Positions 55,814-64,000 of a DNA stretch of 64,000 nt are shown one piece after another. A model generated the notes under the pieces. The model saw only the letters and a list, made by a program, of their open reading frames with translations, was not told where the DNA came from and ran no database searches. The DNA lies in NCBI GenBank assembly GCA_003439945.1, contig QVRM01002418.1:1-64000 (forward strand), read 5' to 3'. The position numbers were made by a program, and so were the translations under genes. The DNA comes from Dermanyssus gallinae. Taxonomy: Eukaryota; Arthropoda; Arachnida; Mesostigmata; Dermanyssidae. The first letter of the stretch is position 1; every line of letters starts with the position of its first letter.

Positions 55814-58800
55814 TATTATTTCACGTGTGAGATGTTCACCTGTTCACGATCCCATGCCTCATAACGTATGCCACCGGTGAAGATTTGGTGAAACGATGCG
55901 GCAAGGATGGTCAGCATTGTGGCTGGAGCCAGGTATTTCCAGCATACGTTGAAATAGAAACCCGGTCGTACACCTGTCATCAGCTCAATGTCGTCGTTAA
56001 AGCTACGCCACCGTTGTTCCGCGAAAGCGAGCATCCATGAACGAGAACATGTAACACCGCCATTAATACTTGCGTTAGTAACAATCTCGACAAAACGGTA
56101 GCAGTGATAAAAATAACAACTCCAAAAATAGCCACCATTAACTAGAAACCAAACACACGCGATATAAACATTACCGACAGTTGCTAATGACAAAATTGCC
56201 AAGTTTACTACCATTACCAACAACAGCAACAACAACAGCAATAAGAAAAATATCAGCAGTAGCAGGAATGACAACGGCAATGTTCATTTCGTCGCTTGAA
56301 GCCTCATTTTGGCTCTTCATCAACGGTCCTTTTTTTCGTGTTTAGTTCGGAAAGGTTCGGGCTTGCACAATGCACACGTGTCACCGTCAGGCTAGCCCGC
56401 CGCTAGTGTGGGACTTACAAACTCACAAAACCCTGCCCGGTGGCGTGATGCATTCGCGTGGGCCTCGCGTTTGAAGGAGACACATAGGTGCACGGATTCG
56501 AGCCCTACCGTTGCACACTTTTTTCTAAATTTATGAAGTCTGTCTTGCGAAGCACTGCGAAAGCAGTCTTGTTCACGTTAAATGTTGGCTGAGAGTCAGC
56601 CCAAAAAACGAACAGAAAAAGACCCACAAAACCCATGTCACTCGCCTCTCCCGCTCCCTAGGCTAGAAATCGTATAGCACCCAGTTATGGCAAAGTGGTT
56701 GTTAACCCAAAAACAGCAGCTCATCTCATGTTTAGTGATACCATTGAAAATGAAAGAATACTAGCTATAATTATATCGTAGATAGCAAACCAGAGAATGA
56801 TACTCCTCGAAATCATCATCATCATCATCCCTTTGGACTGAGCTTAGCATGTACGCCTTCTACGAGACGGCAGCGGCTGACTCATACTCGTCCGACATCG
56901 TACCGTTTAATACCGTAGATCCACGAGATCGAGATCGTCTCGCCCAGCGCAATGATGAGCAGGGGGAAACTGCCCGCAAAGTTGTCGAACAGCGTAAACA
57001 CGTAGTTGCCGGCTCCATGCGCAAACACCATCGATAGGCAACACGACAGTGCGCAAATGCTTCCTGAATGGAGAAGAGCGAGAGCGCGAAATACAAAAAA
57101 AACGGTATGACAGGGCGCTGCCGTCGAATACTTGCCATTTATCCGGCCGGCTGCGTTCTACGTAGTCGTTGCATACTAATTAAAATTCTAACCAACGTCG
57201 AACCAATGGTTAATACGTGTAAAATGCATGATCATTGTAGAATATATGTATGTGTATATATATATATATATATATGTATATTTTTAGAGAGAGAGAGCAA
57301 AAACATGCTTTGTTATATAATATATTGTTATATTATGTTATTATTTTAGAAAAAAATTTATATATATATACGACTAAGTTTGAAGACCGACTTTTCTATG
57401 CGTCTGTAAAACGCGCCATTTACGGGCAAACGATGGAGATAGTTTTCAATAGTTTTTAATTCAGTGCAGATCGTGTTTGCCTACGTAACGTGGCAGGACA
57501 TGCGGTATGTGCGATTTTGATCTCGCGACTCAAGTTAAGCCAACTGTTCCGTGATGGATTCAAATAAAAAGCAACACATGATGCATTTTTAGCAAATGTT
57601 GTATTTCGTCAGACCTGTCCGCACAAATTAACGCCTGCTGAATATTAAAATGGAAATGTCGTGTTTTCACACATTGTTTCTCAGTTACCCGCTCTACACT
57701 TTTCAATTATAGTAAGCGAGATACGCATTATCGTGGCCGTTTCCAAATCAAAGGTACAAAAACGTCATAACAACAGTGATTTGTGGTAGATACTCAGTCA
57801 AGGCGTCAAGTCAACCAAACGCCGCCATCGGAGTCATACATAATTTCCTCATTGAACGGCCCAGTTATGAAGTATACGAGTATTCTTACACATCCGACGT
57901 ATGTATAACACGCGCATTTGCTGCAGGATGTTTCTCTTGAAGCTCCTGCTTCGAGGAGAAGAGAAAGGCATATGCGGCAGGTGAGTATATATAGGGAAAT
58001 AATAGAAAACCGTTTTCAATCTGCCAATACGTTACAACTACTCGTTGAATGCTACACTACAACGAAACTGAATTGCTAATAACCTACTTACGACCTGTAA
58101 GCACATTGTCGTACGAGTCAGTCTAAATACTCACCGGTGAGTAGCTCCTTGCGCAAATTAGGGAAGAGTTTCAGGTCGACGACGGACGTAACGACCCCCT
58201 CAAGCGTGCCAAATTGGCTATCGATTCCCAGCGTGAAGAGCATCATAAAGAACAACACCGACCAGAATGGGGCTCCTACAAATCAGTTTGCGTACGGTTA
58301 GCTCAAAACGATTGCATTCAGTCACACAAAGCGTCCTGCGAAATGTAGAGTTGCCGATATTTTAGATAAACACATTTTTGCACATAGTCTCCTGTGCTGG
58401 TAGCAAATTGCCGCCATATTGCCCGTATATATACATATAGTAATGCATTCTGCATTTTTAATCAACTGTAGCTTTCAATTTAACTCTAAAACGATTTGAA
58501 TAACGCTAAGCCAAGTTTGCCCCAGCCCACATACCCTTGCTGTACCTGTAGATGCAAAATCTATTTTTTCCCAGAATGCTCTAAAGTTCACACCTGTTAA
58601 CGCATACCTAAGTGAGAGTCAGGAATGAGGAATAATTTAAAGGTGTACATACCGGGAAATTGATTAATAGCTTCAGTGAAGGCAATGAATGCTAGACCAG
58701 GGCCAGAAGCGCTTTGTTGCAGTTCCTCTTCGAGACTGCACTCTGACCAGCCTATGGCTCCCTCTGGAGCATGCGTCATATTGGGAAATCTCAAGGACCT

Positions 58801-58878
58801 GTCGGCTAGGCACCGCTTGTTTGTCATATGCGCCTTAAAGCCTGCAAGTGTGTTTATTTGTTATGCACATTAACGTGT

Positions 58879-58922
<44 letters not shown>

Positions 58923-59572
58923 GAAAACAGATCGAAAAGAACATATAGTTCAGGCGCATATTTATAAAAAAAAAAAGTCTGTTAGGTTAAAACAAAGTTG
59001 GGCACGCGTTCTCTCACAATGCGGACGTTCCGTGACTACATTTGGAAGAGTTGTCGCTACCATCAACGAGTTGAAGGACAACATTCGGCAAGATTTTCTA
59101 AAATACAACTTGATTTTACTTGAAAATCAAATATTCGCTGTTGCTAAGACATCCCGTATATATATATATATATATATATATTTCACTCAGATTGAGTATA
59201 ATATACAGATTTTCTAAAATAACAATGCTGGAAAATCTCATAGCGGCCATATTCCTGACATTATTTTTCACATCAAATTACTTGCAAAGTACTTTTTAAT
59301 TAAACAAGATTTTTTACCTTTGCTAGACCAGGTTGGATTTTATGTCAAAATGTTTAAAGTCCTTAAGTAACCTATGCCACACGCACTTTGCATCGTATTT
59401 CCCACTCTACAGCAAGACTCCATATGTTACTGACACATGCGCTACTCGTAGGTAAGAAGTCATAGCATTTGCCCAGGCAGTGTGTTAGAGAAATTTACAG
59501 AAGACAGAAAAAATACATGGCACCTGCAGCACTTGTTAAACTGGGTCGTACAATGATGTATCTGCGATCTCG

Positions 59573-59604
<32 letters not shown>

Positions 59605-62596
59605 GCAAGAGCTCTCACAAAAACCTAATATATATCACGAAAGTGCTAGACAATCAGTTCCACAATACGCCCCTTCTCAAGGTTCACAGCAACCACACAA
59701 GTCCTCCCTAGATAGAAGAGTACTTGTATATGTATCCTACAACAGGAATCCCAAGTAAGCACTTACCGAGAATTGAGAAGACCACAATGCCTGCAAACAT
59801 TGATGTAGCACAGTTGCAGCAGGATACGAGCACGGCATCCCTGAAATATGTATGTTAAGTTTTCTGATTATTTTGCTAGATCTAATCGTTAGTTTTTGAG
59901 AAATCCTTCTCGAATTAAAATTGCTATTATTCATATTTTCATCACATTGTAGTCTCCACTGTACAGCGTGACATGCATTTCACAAGCTACCTACGCATGC
60001 GCTACCCGTGAGTAACAAAAACTCAACATTTCCCTAGGCAGTGTGCAAGATAAATCCACAGAAGACAGAGAAAATTGTAATTGGTAGGTATGATAGTAAG
60101 AGCTCGAAAGGCACCTGAAGCAGTTGTTGTGAACTGGGTTGTACGACGAGAAGGCGATTAGGCCTCCAAAGGCCAGACCCAGCGAGAAGAAGATTTGTGT
60201 GCCCGCTTCGAGCCATACCATCGGATCACCCAATTTTGACCACTGTAAAGCGGAAGCGTAGTTAGATGTACGTACTAATATACCCGTTTTATTCTAATCT
60301 CTCGCTACCTAACGCCGTAGTCAAGTGTAGGCTTCTCTATCTATGGACTTGTACTGTGTCGAGATTTTGAAGAATTATCCCACACTCGTCACTAGTGGCT
60401 GCCAGTGACGAAAGTACATTAGGCCATTCCGCAATTAAGAAAACTAGCAGATGGTTAGAAAATAGACGATGATAATAATTTATCTTCATCTGATAGACAA
60501 GCAAGCGCTCAGGTAGATTTGTATTGTTGCTGATTAACAGTTATATGAACGTAGTACTGATTAGAAGTACTGATTAAATACTAAGCGTCAGTCCAAAAAC
60601 TGGTTAAATTATAAATGTGCATATAAAAAAATATAACCACCGATTTACAAGTAGTAAACATGTCAACGTAAACACTTGGTGACGCCGAGTGTCTGTTTGC
60701 AGTCTGTTGCAGCGAGAAGAACCAGTCGGTAGGCGGATGTTAGTAGACGGGAGGGGTGACTTGAAGCCGGGTCGAGGTCAGGTGGAAAGTTGGGGATTGC
60801 TAGATAGGGCATGGCTTGGCGGAAAGCGGGGCGCTCATCAAGAAAGAGGTCAATGTGAAGGTAAGTGGTGGTTTAGCCTATCTCTGATGGTGGCTGGTGG
60901 ACAGGACACCGTGGGCAGGTGGTGGATGATAAGTGGTGGTGGCCAGGTGGTGCAAGTGGGCAGAAAGACAGACGATGGTCGGTCAGGTGAAGAGCGACTA
61001 TAGAGGTAGATGTAAGTGGTTGCACGTTTAACTGCGTATACTGATATAAGTGGCCTAAAGCCTCGCCTGCCTGGTCAGGTGGCCGGGCAAGCGGTGATTA
61101 AATCGATGGCGGTAGGCGACCAAAAATCTCACGCAAACAGGATTCCTGCTTACACATTCAGTGTCTGACATGAAATTCCGAGTCTGAAGGGATGAGGATT
61201 TTGGTGGCTTTGAAAACGCCCGGGTTTGGTGAGTTTGTGCGCCCTACACTAGTGTAGTAGAGGACTTACATCAGGTTTGAAGAGATGGATAAGCCCGTCG
61301 GCCATGCCTTCGAGAGTGATTCCTCGGAAGAAGAAGATAATTAACACAAAGTACGGGAACGTTCGCCGTCACGTACACCACCTTTCATAGGCGCAGACAA
61401 ACCATCATTATATATATATATATACTTCAGAAAACTTGTTAGTTTTAATACGGGATCGACTAACCTTGAATCGGCTATCATTGTTTTTAACTTAAATATA
61501 GTAAATGCCGCAGTAGGCTCCAAAGGGTCATGACTTAAACAAAAACAGGTATGTCAACATAAAGTACCCAAGAGATAAACGTCCGTAATGTGTTTTAAAT
61601 ACACCTAACTCTACGTAAATGTGAGTTAATTGCAACAACTAAATTATCGTAAACTTAGTCTATGGTCATTAAATCATAGGTCGCAATCTGTAATGCTCTA
61701 GACACAAAGTACTAAGTCGGTGTTGCATGGCATATCTGAGAAGTTACGCTGCAACGTCAATGATTATTTGAAAACACATTGTAGATCATCAATTCTGGTT
61801 GTGTGTGTGAAGATTATTGTCTACGTGATAGTAATCACCTTTCCCGACGAGGCAATGCCTTTAATCATGCACATGTAGCAGAGGATCCAGGCTGCGACTA
61901 GGCACATGGCGATTTTGTAGTTGAATGGGGCGGGTGATTCAATGTTCGATGACACGTCGAGCGTGACCCGATACCAGAAGTATTGCGTCGGGCTGCTTTT
62001 CTGTAAAGGATAACCTATTTAGTATCCCTATTGTGGAATGACGTCGATTTGCAAGAGTGACCAATATTTGAATGGAATCACTGGCCGCCATTCGCATGCC
62101 TGGAAAGTGGGTGCGCACAAGCCATATTTGCGCGCCTGATACAGTATCATCGATGATGGCACATTGATGCTGCCGGCAACGGCTTTTATTGGGGCACTTT
62201 CTGCTGCTGATATAGTTATACTACAGACTTCACATGTATTTGTTACAGAGATGAAACTAATTCATGAGGAGAGAGCAAATCACTCACGCGAGGTCAACAT
62301 AGGTAGCACCTACTACCTACCATATACACTGCACAGAGTGATTCTTAATTCATTACATAAAGGACGAAAAAAAAATGTTAAAAATGTTTTTTTTCAGTGG
62401 GTTGAAAAGTGGATTCGAAAATGTCTGGTCTTCGTCCCATAAAACCCCGCGTTAACAGAAGAGAAACTTTAGCGCCAGCCAGATACAGACAGTACAACGG
62501 CTGCTAATGTCTTTCTTCTGCACACACGAGGAGCGGAGAAAACGGCTTACGGTAATCATATCACCGATTGAAACGCCACAGATGCCAAAGTGGTCC
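54977..62596 (-). CDS. SLC6 sodium-coupled neutral amino-acid transporter (B0AT/XTRP3 type), 3' 11 exons
   Basis: Plasma-membrane symporter of the neurotransmitter:sodium symporter fold. Eleven GT-AG exons give about 475 codons from the extracellular loop after TM3 to the C-terminus; TM1-TM2 and the start lie right of the window. Landmarks: SPTQYFWYR and [32 protein letters not shown] with [74 protein letters not shown], and a short tail [18 protein letters not shown] and the GNY-x-x-x-x-FDNFA block favour SLC6A18/19/20 over monoamine, GABA or NTT4-type members; the exact substrate cannot be read from sequence. Exon 3 (61270-61381) has one extra base near 61362. A cryptic stop 12 bases into the last intron (TGA after HEVSC) would give a shorter end if intron 10 were retained. 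Confidence 0.93.
55342..55533 (-). CDS. SLC6 exon (TM12)
   Basis: Acceptor TTTCAG, then [33 protein letters not shown] and [10 protein letters not shown], donor GAG|GTGAGC. Its last ~36 bases and the donor recur in decayed form at 56712-56752. Confidence 0.96.
55774..55820. repeat. (ATT)n microsatellite in an SLC6 intron
   Basis: About 15 ATT units with one ACT variant, within 20 bases of the TM11-exon donor. Confidence 0.93.
55840..56002 (-). CDS. SLC6 exon (TM11)
   Basis: Acceptor GGCGTAG, then [32 protein letters not shown] and RYEAWDREQ, donor CAG|GTGAAC. RYEAWD is a B0AT-type feature. Confidence 0.96.
56421..56634 (+). mobile_element. tRNA-derived SINE, family A, copy 3, with TSD
   Basis: Body about 56434-56621: GCCCGGTGGCGTGATG, B box GGATTCGAGCCC, tail GTTAAATGTTGGCTGAGAGTC then AGCCCAAAAAACG. 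It is framed by ACTCACAAAACCC (56421-56433) and ACCCACAAAACCC (56622-56634), a 13-base target-site duplication with one mismatch. It lies in the intron between the TM9-10 and TM11 exons, antisense to the gene. Confidence 0.88.
56712..56752 (-). pseudogene. Decayed duplicate of the 3' end of the SLC6 TM12 exon
   Basis: AACAGCAGCTCATCTCATG then TTTAGTGATACCATTGAAAA matches AGTCAGCAGCTCACCTCATG then CTCAGTGATACCGTAAAATT at 55329-55369 (exon end plus donor) at about 30 of 36 positions by eye. The duplicate sits upstream of the TM11 exon, out of order, with the GT donor altered to AT. Confidence 0.7.
56904..57063 (-). CDS. SLC6 exon (TM9-TM10)
   Basis: Acceptor CATTCAG, then [38 protein letters not shown] and WIYGIKR, donor AACG|GTACGA. 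Confidence 0.95.
57064..58134. other. SLC6 intron between TM8 and TM9 exons
   Basis: Holds a short TA tract at 57256-57275. No mobile element recognised. Confidence 0.55.
58135..58275 (-). CDS. SLC6 exon (TM8)
   Basis: Acceptor TTTGTAG, then [33 protein letters not shown] and LRKELLTG, donor ACCG|GTGAGT. Contains the Na2-site region (LG-x-D/S-S/T). Confidence 0.96.
58653..58841 (-). CDS. SLC6 exon (loop 4)
   Basis: Acceptor CTTGCAG, then FKAHMTNKR, one potential N-glycosylation site (NMT), [20 protein letters not shown] and FTEAINQFP, donor [19 protein letters not shown] is typical of the B0AT subfamily. Confidence 0.95.
58882..58918. repeat. (TA)n microsatellite in an SLC6 intron
   Basis: About 18 TA units close to an exon acceptor. 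Two further TA tracts lie in the same intron, at 59156-59180 and 59571-59600. Confidence 0.94.
59434..59556 (-). pseudogene. Decayed duplicate of SLC6 TM6-exon 3' end plus intron
   Basis: Matches 59994-60155 in the same orientation: ATGCGCTAC, CAGGCAGTGTG, ACAGAAGACAGA, then GGCACCTG-AGCA-TTGTT and ACTGGGT-GTAC. The last part is the 3' end of the TM6 exon with its donor (AG|GTGCC). The copy lies downstream of the TM7 exon, lacks about 30 bases of intron, and has lost the reading frame. Confidence 0.75.
59767..59840 (-). CDS. SLC6 exon (TM7)
   Basis: Acceptor TTTCAG, 74 bases: [20 protein letters not shown] then VFSILG, donor CTCG|GTAAGT. Phase and sequence join NNCF to RDAV and ILG to FKAH. 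Confidence 0.95.
60115..60242 (-). CDS. SLC6 exon (TM6, substrate and ion site)
   Basis: Acceptor TTTACAG, then [20 protein letters not shown] and [16 protein letters not shown], the unwound TM6 segment that contacts substrate, Na+ and Cl-. Donor TTCAG|GTGCCT. Confidence 0.96.
60389..60435 (+). repeat. Dispersed repeat (partner at 35.5 kb)
   Basis: Same-orientation match to 35455-35515 (GTGGCTGCCA-TGA, then CATTAGGC-ATTCC). Family unknown. Confidence 0.6.
60690..61060 (+). other. G-rich, strand-asymmetric stretch in an SLC6 intron
   Basis: Plus strand strongly enriched in GGTGG, GGGAGGGG and GGCAGG, so the SLC6 transcript would be C-rich here. It contains several GG/GGG runs that could form G-quadruplex-like structures. 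The 104-codon ORF at 60689-61003 is a product of this composition. Confidence 0.6.
61270..61381 (-). CDS. SLC6 exon (TM5) with a one-base gain
   Basis: Acceptor ATGAAAG, donor GAT|GTAAGT. VVYVTA, then, after dropping one base, [18 protein letters not shown] and HLFKPD. The exon is 112 bases; phase needs 111. The extra base is in GCGAACG (revcomp of 61359-61365). The acceptor has a weak pyrimidine tract but joins SSGK to VVYVTA as in the family. Confidence 0.9.
61839..62000 (-). CDS. SLC6 exon with SPTQYFWYR (TM4)
   Basis: Acceptor TTACAG, 54 codons, donor [27 protein letters not shown], then [16 protein letters not shown] (TM4) and IASSGK, a strongly conserved SLC6 block. Confidence 0.95.
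62551..62596 (-). CDS. SLC6 exon (first in window)
   Basis: Short exon of 46 bases: acceptor TTTGCAG, one base, then [15 protein letters not shown], donor ACC|GTAAGC. It would encode part of the variable extracellular loop 2 before the KSSPTQYFW exon. The loop is poorly conserved, so support comes from splice sites and phase. Confidence 0.65.
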
Positions 62597-62713
62597 CTGC
62601 AAAGTATACGTTATGGGTGTTGTATGAACCTTGACCGCAAAACTATGTTTTAAAGAGATTGACCGTGATAGAAAGGTAGATTTGGCAAGATCCTAATTTT
62701 TAGGCACCGCTCT

Positions 62714-62880
62714 CAATATGACTATTTGCCTTATAGTTGGCATGAGTATCATTCATACTAAGCAGACTTTTTTTACGAATACGACGTATGTGGCATCTTT
62801 TCTGAAGTGATATCCGATCATCCACATCAGTATAACAGATGACAGAAGTCTCGCTCTCACTCACAAACAAGACAGTTCCG
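62714..62880 (+). repeat. Dispersed repeat, copy 2 (partner at 3.9 kb)
   Basis: Shares CTATTTGCCTTA and GATCATCCACATCAGTA with 3944-4128 in the same order. A SINE-B head remnant follows it at 62925. Confidence 0.65.
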
Positions 62881-62924
62881 CTGGAACCCTTGTATATATG
62901 TTTTTTTTTAGTTTTTCCGTAAGA

Positions 62925-62966
62925 CTAATTAAAGCAAAGACTTTGCCACTAAGCCATCTTGCTGGG

Positions 62967-62967
<1 letters not shown>
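62925..62967 (-). repeat. SINE-B head/tail deletion fragment
   Basis: On the minus strand CAGCAAGATGGCTTAGTGGC then AAAGTCTTTGC matches the tRNA-like head of the SINE-B at 36.4 kb, and is followed directly by a tail-like CTTACGGAAAA, so the B box and body have been deleted. As in the 36 kb copy, a TA tract abuts the head. Confidence 0.7.

Positions 62968-63013
<46 letters not shown>
62966..63013. repeat. (TA)n microsatellite
   Basis: About 23 TA units with one phase slip, directly between the SINE-B fragment and a LINE. Confidence 0.94.
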
Positions 63014-63015
<2 letters not shown>

Positions 63016-63019
63016 GGAG

Positions 63020-64000
63020 AGATAGGAGACGGTACGCCTAGCTCCAATGACTGAGCACCCGCTCACATTGGAGCAGGATACTATGAATCTGCCCTTTGAG
63101 GTAGAAGAAGTAAGTCAGGTTCTGCACTCTCTTCCGAGAGGAAAGAGTGCGGGGCCAGACCAAGTGTACTATGATGGGTGCAGTCTGAGCCACCTTTGGC
63201 AAACCATCTTTGTGATTTCTTCAATGAGATCATGAAGAGGGGACAAATGCCAGGAGCCTGGCATATCGCCAGGCTTTCTCTTTTATTTAAGAGGCAAGCA
63301 TGGTGATGACAGACGAGACCCAAACTTATACCGCGGTATAGCGTCTGAAAGGACGCTGAAGAAGATCTTCTGCAAATTGGTTATAAAACGGATCGAGTAC
63401 GTTGTCGACCAGACCCTTCCGCCGGAGCAATTCGGCTTCCGAAGAGGTCGAGGAACGCGTGATGCAATTCATGTGCTTCAGTCAGAGATAGAGCGAGCTG
63501 TGGCAAAGCCCGGAGGCCATTTGTATGCAGTCTTTATAGACTGCGTCAAGGCTTCCGACAAAGCACCTCGAGATCTCCTGGTGAAGTCATTCCGATACGC
63601 AGGGGTTGGTGGCTCTCTTCTGAGCGTAATTTCCAGTTTCTTTGATGAGGACACCTTACTGGTACAAGGTGAGCAGGAAGTGTTGCAGGTAAGGCAAAAT
63701 GTGGGAACCCCGCAAGGCGACCCATTGAGCTGCGTCTCCTTCACTCCTCTGCTTGCCGATTTTGTCGATTATATTCGACAAGAGTTCCAGAAGGCCACAG
63801 TTGTGATGTGCGCAGATGACATAGTGGTCGCTCATCACGACCTGGGTGCCATCAAGCGCATCACCTCTGGCGGAGGTGTTCCTTGTCTCAAGAGGGCTGG
63901 AAATAAACGCCATGAAGACCAAGGCTATGAAATTCAGAAGAGGAGGTCGATTGGCTGCTAAAGACGTTATACGTTGCGGCGGCCAATCCTTGGAATTCGT
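63020..64000 (+). mobile_element. LINE reverse transcriptase, running off the right edge
   Basis: Plus strand. The RT begins FEVEEVSQVLHSLPRGKSAG, PDQV (63047-63170), shifts frame near 63180, then EQFGFRRGRGTRDAIHVLQ, YAVFIDCVKASDKAPRDLL, GTPQGDPLSC, and MCADDIVVA where YADD is usual. Another frame change near 63870 leads to GLEINAMKTKAMKFRR to the window end. It lies upstream of, and antisense to, the first visible SLC6 exon, probably within an SLC6 intron. Confidence 0.85.
63377..63961 (+). pseudogene. LINE reverse-transcriptase pseudogene, main open part
   Basis: About 195 codons covering RT fingers and palm. The catalytic box is CADD, from the codon TGC, in place of YADD; the first Asp box reads FIDCVKASDKA where FIDFKKAFDKA is usual. 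These substitutions plus frame breaks on both sides mean it is inactive. Confidence 0.82.

Noticed and set aside
55816..56280. Minus ORF with a Leu-rich hydrophobic N-terminus continuous with the SLC6 TM11 exon
   Set aside because: The hydrophobic start is translated intron. The real exon begins after the AG at 56003-56004, in the phase set by the TM9-10 exon.

Overview
This is a eukaryotic nuclear window from an animal. It has split genes with GT-AG introns, large introns, very many (TA)n microsatellites, dead mariner transposons, several LINE clades and tRNA-derived SINEs. The proteins read as arthropod-like, and a mite or tick would fit the TA-rich, mariner-rich background. That placement is inference; no rRNA or mitochondrial marker is present to settle it.

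Two host genes can be assembled exon by exon, both on the minus strand. (1) A mitochondrial aldehyde dehydrogenase of the ALDH2 type runs from its start codon at 37834 to its stop at 18570 in 10 exons. It predicts about 515 residues with an N-terminal mitochondrial presequence, and is complete except for a one-base gap in exon 5 just before the catalytic cysteines. (2) A sodium-coupled SLC6 transporter of the B0AT/XTRP3 (SLC6A18/19/20) type occupies 62596 to 54977 in 11 visible exons. It is complete at the 3' end; the exons for the first transmembrane helices must lie right of the window. One exon has a one-base gain. The two genes act in unrelated processes (mitochondrial aldehyde oxidation and plasma-membrane amino-acid uptake), and nothing here suggests co-regulation.

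Layout: 1-1.4 kb nothing recognisable; 1.9-3.6 kb a 5'-truncated LINE with a C-terminal restriction-like endonuclease (RLE); 3.6-12.9 kb gene-poor DNA with microsatellites; 12.9-17.2 kb minus-strand LINE debris, including a second, longer copy of the RLE-LINE abutting an R2-like zinc-knuckle fragment; 18.6-37.8 kb the ALDH gene, whose introns hold two mariners, a CR1/Jockey-type LINE, LINE and SINE fragments and many (TA)n tracts; 37.8-39.9 kb a GC-richer region upstream of ALDH; 39-49 kb SINEs, R1-like LINE pieces, a third mariner and two long perfect hairpins; 49-54.9 kb microsatellite-rich DNA without a recognisable gene; 55-62.6 kb the SLC6 gene; 63-64 kb another LINE reverse transcriptase running off the right edge.

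The most noteworthy observations are a tRNA-derived SINE family with target-site duplications on all three copies, an RLE-LINE family with a YLDD reverse transcriptase and a PD-X15-D motif found three times, degenerate partial exon duplications inside the SLC6 gene, two long hairpins 350 bases apart, and matching one-base frame breaks in both host genes that look like sequence errors.
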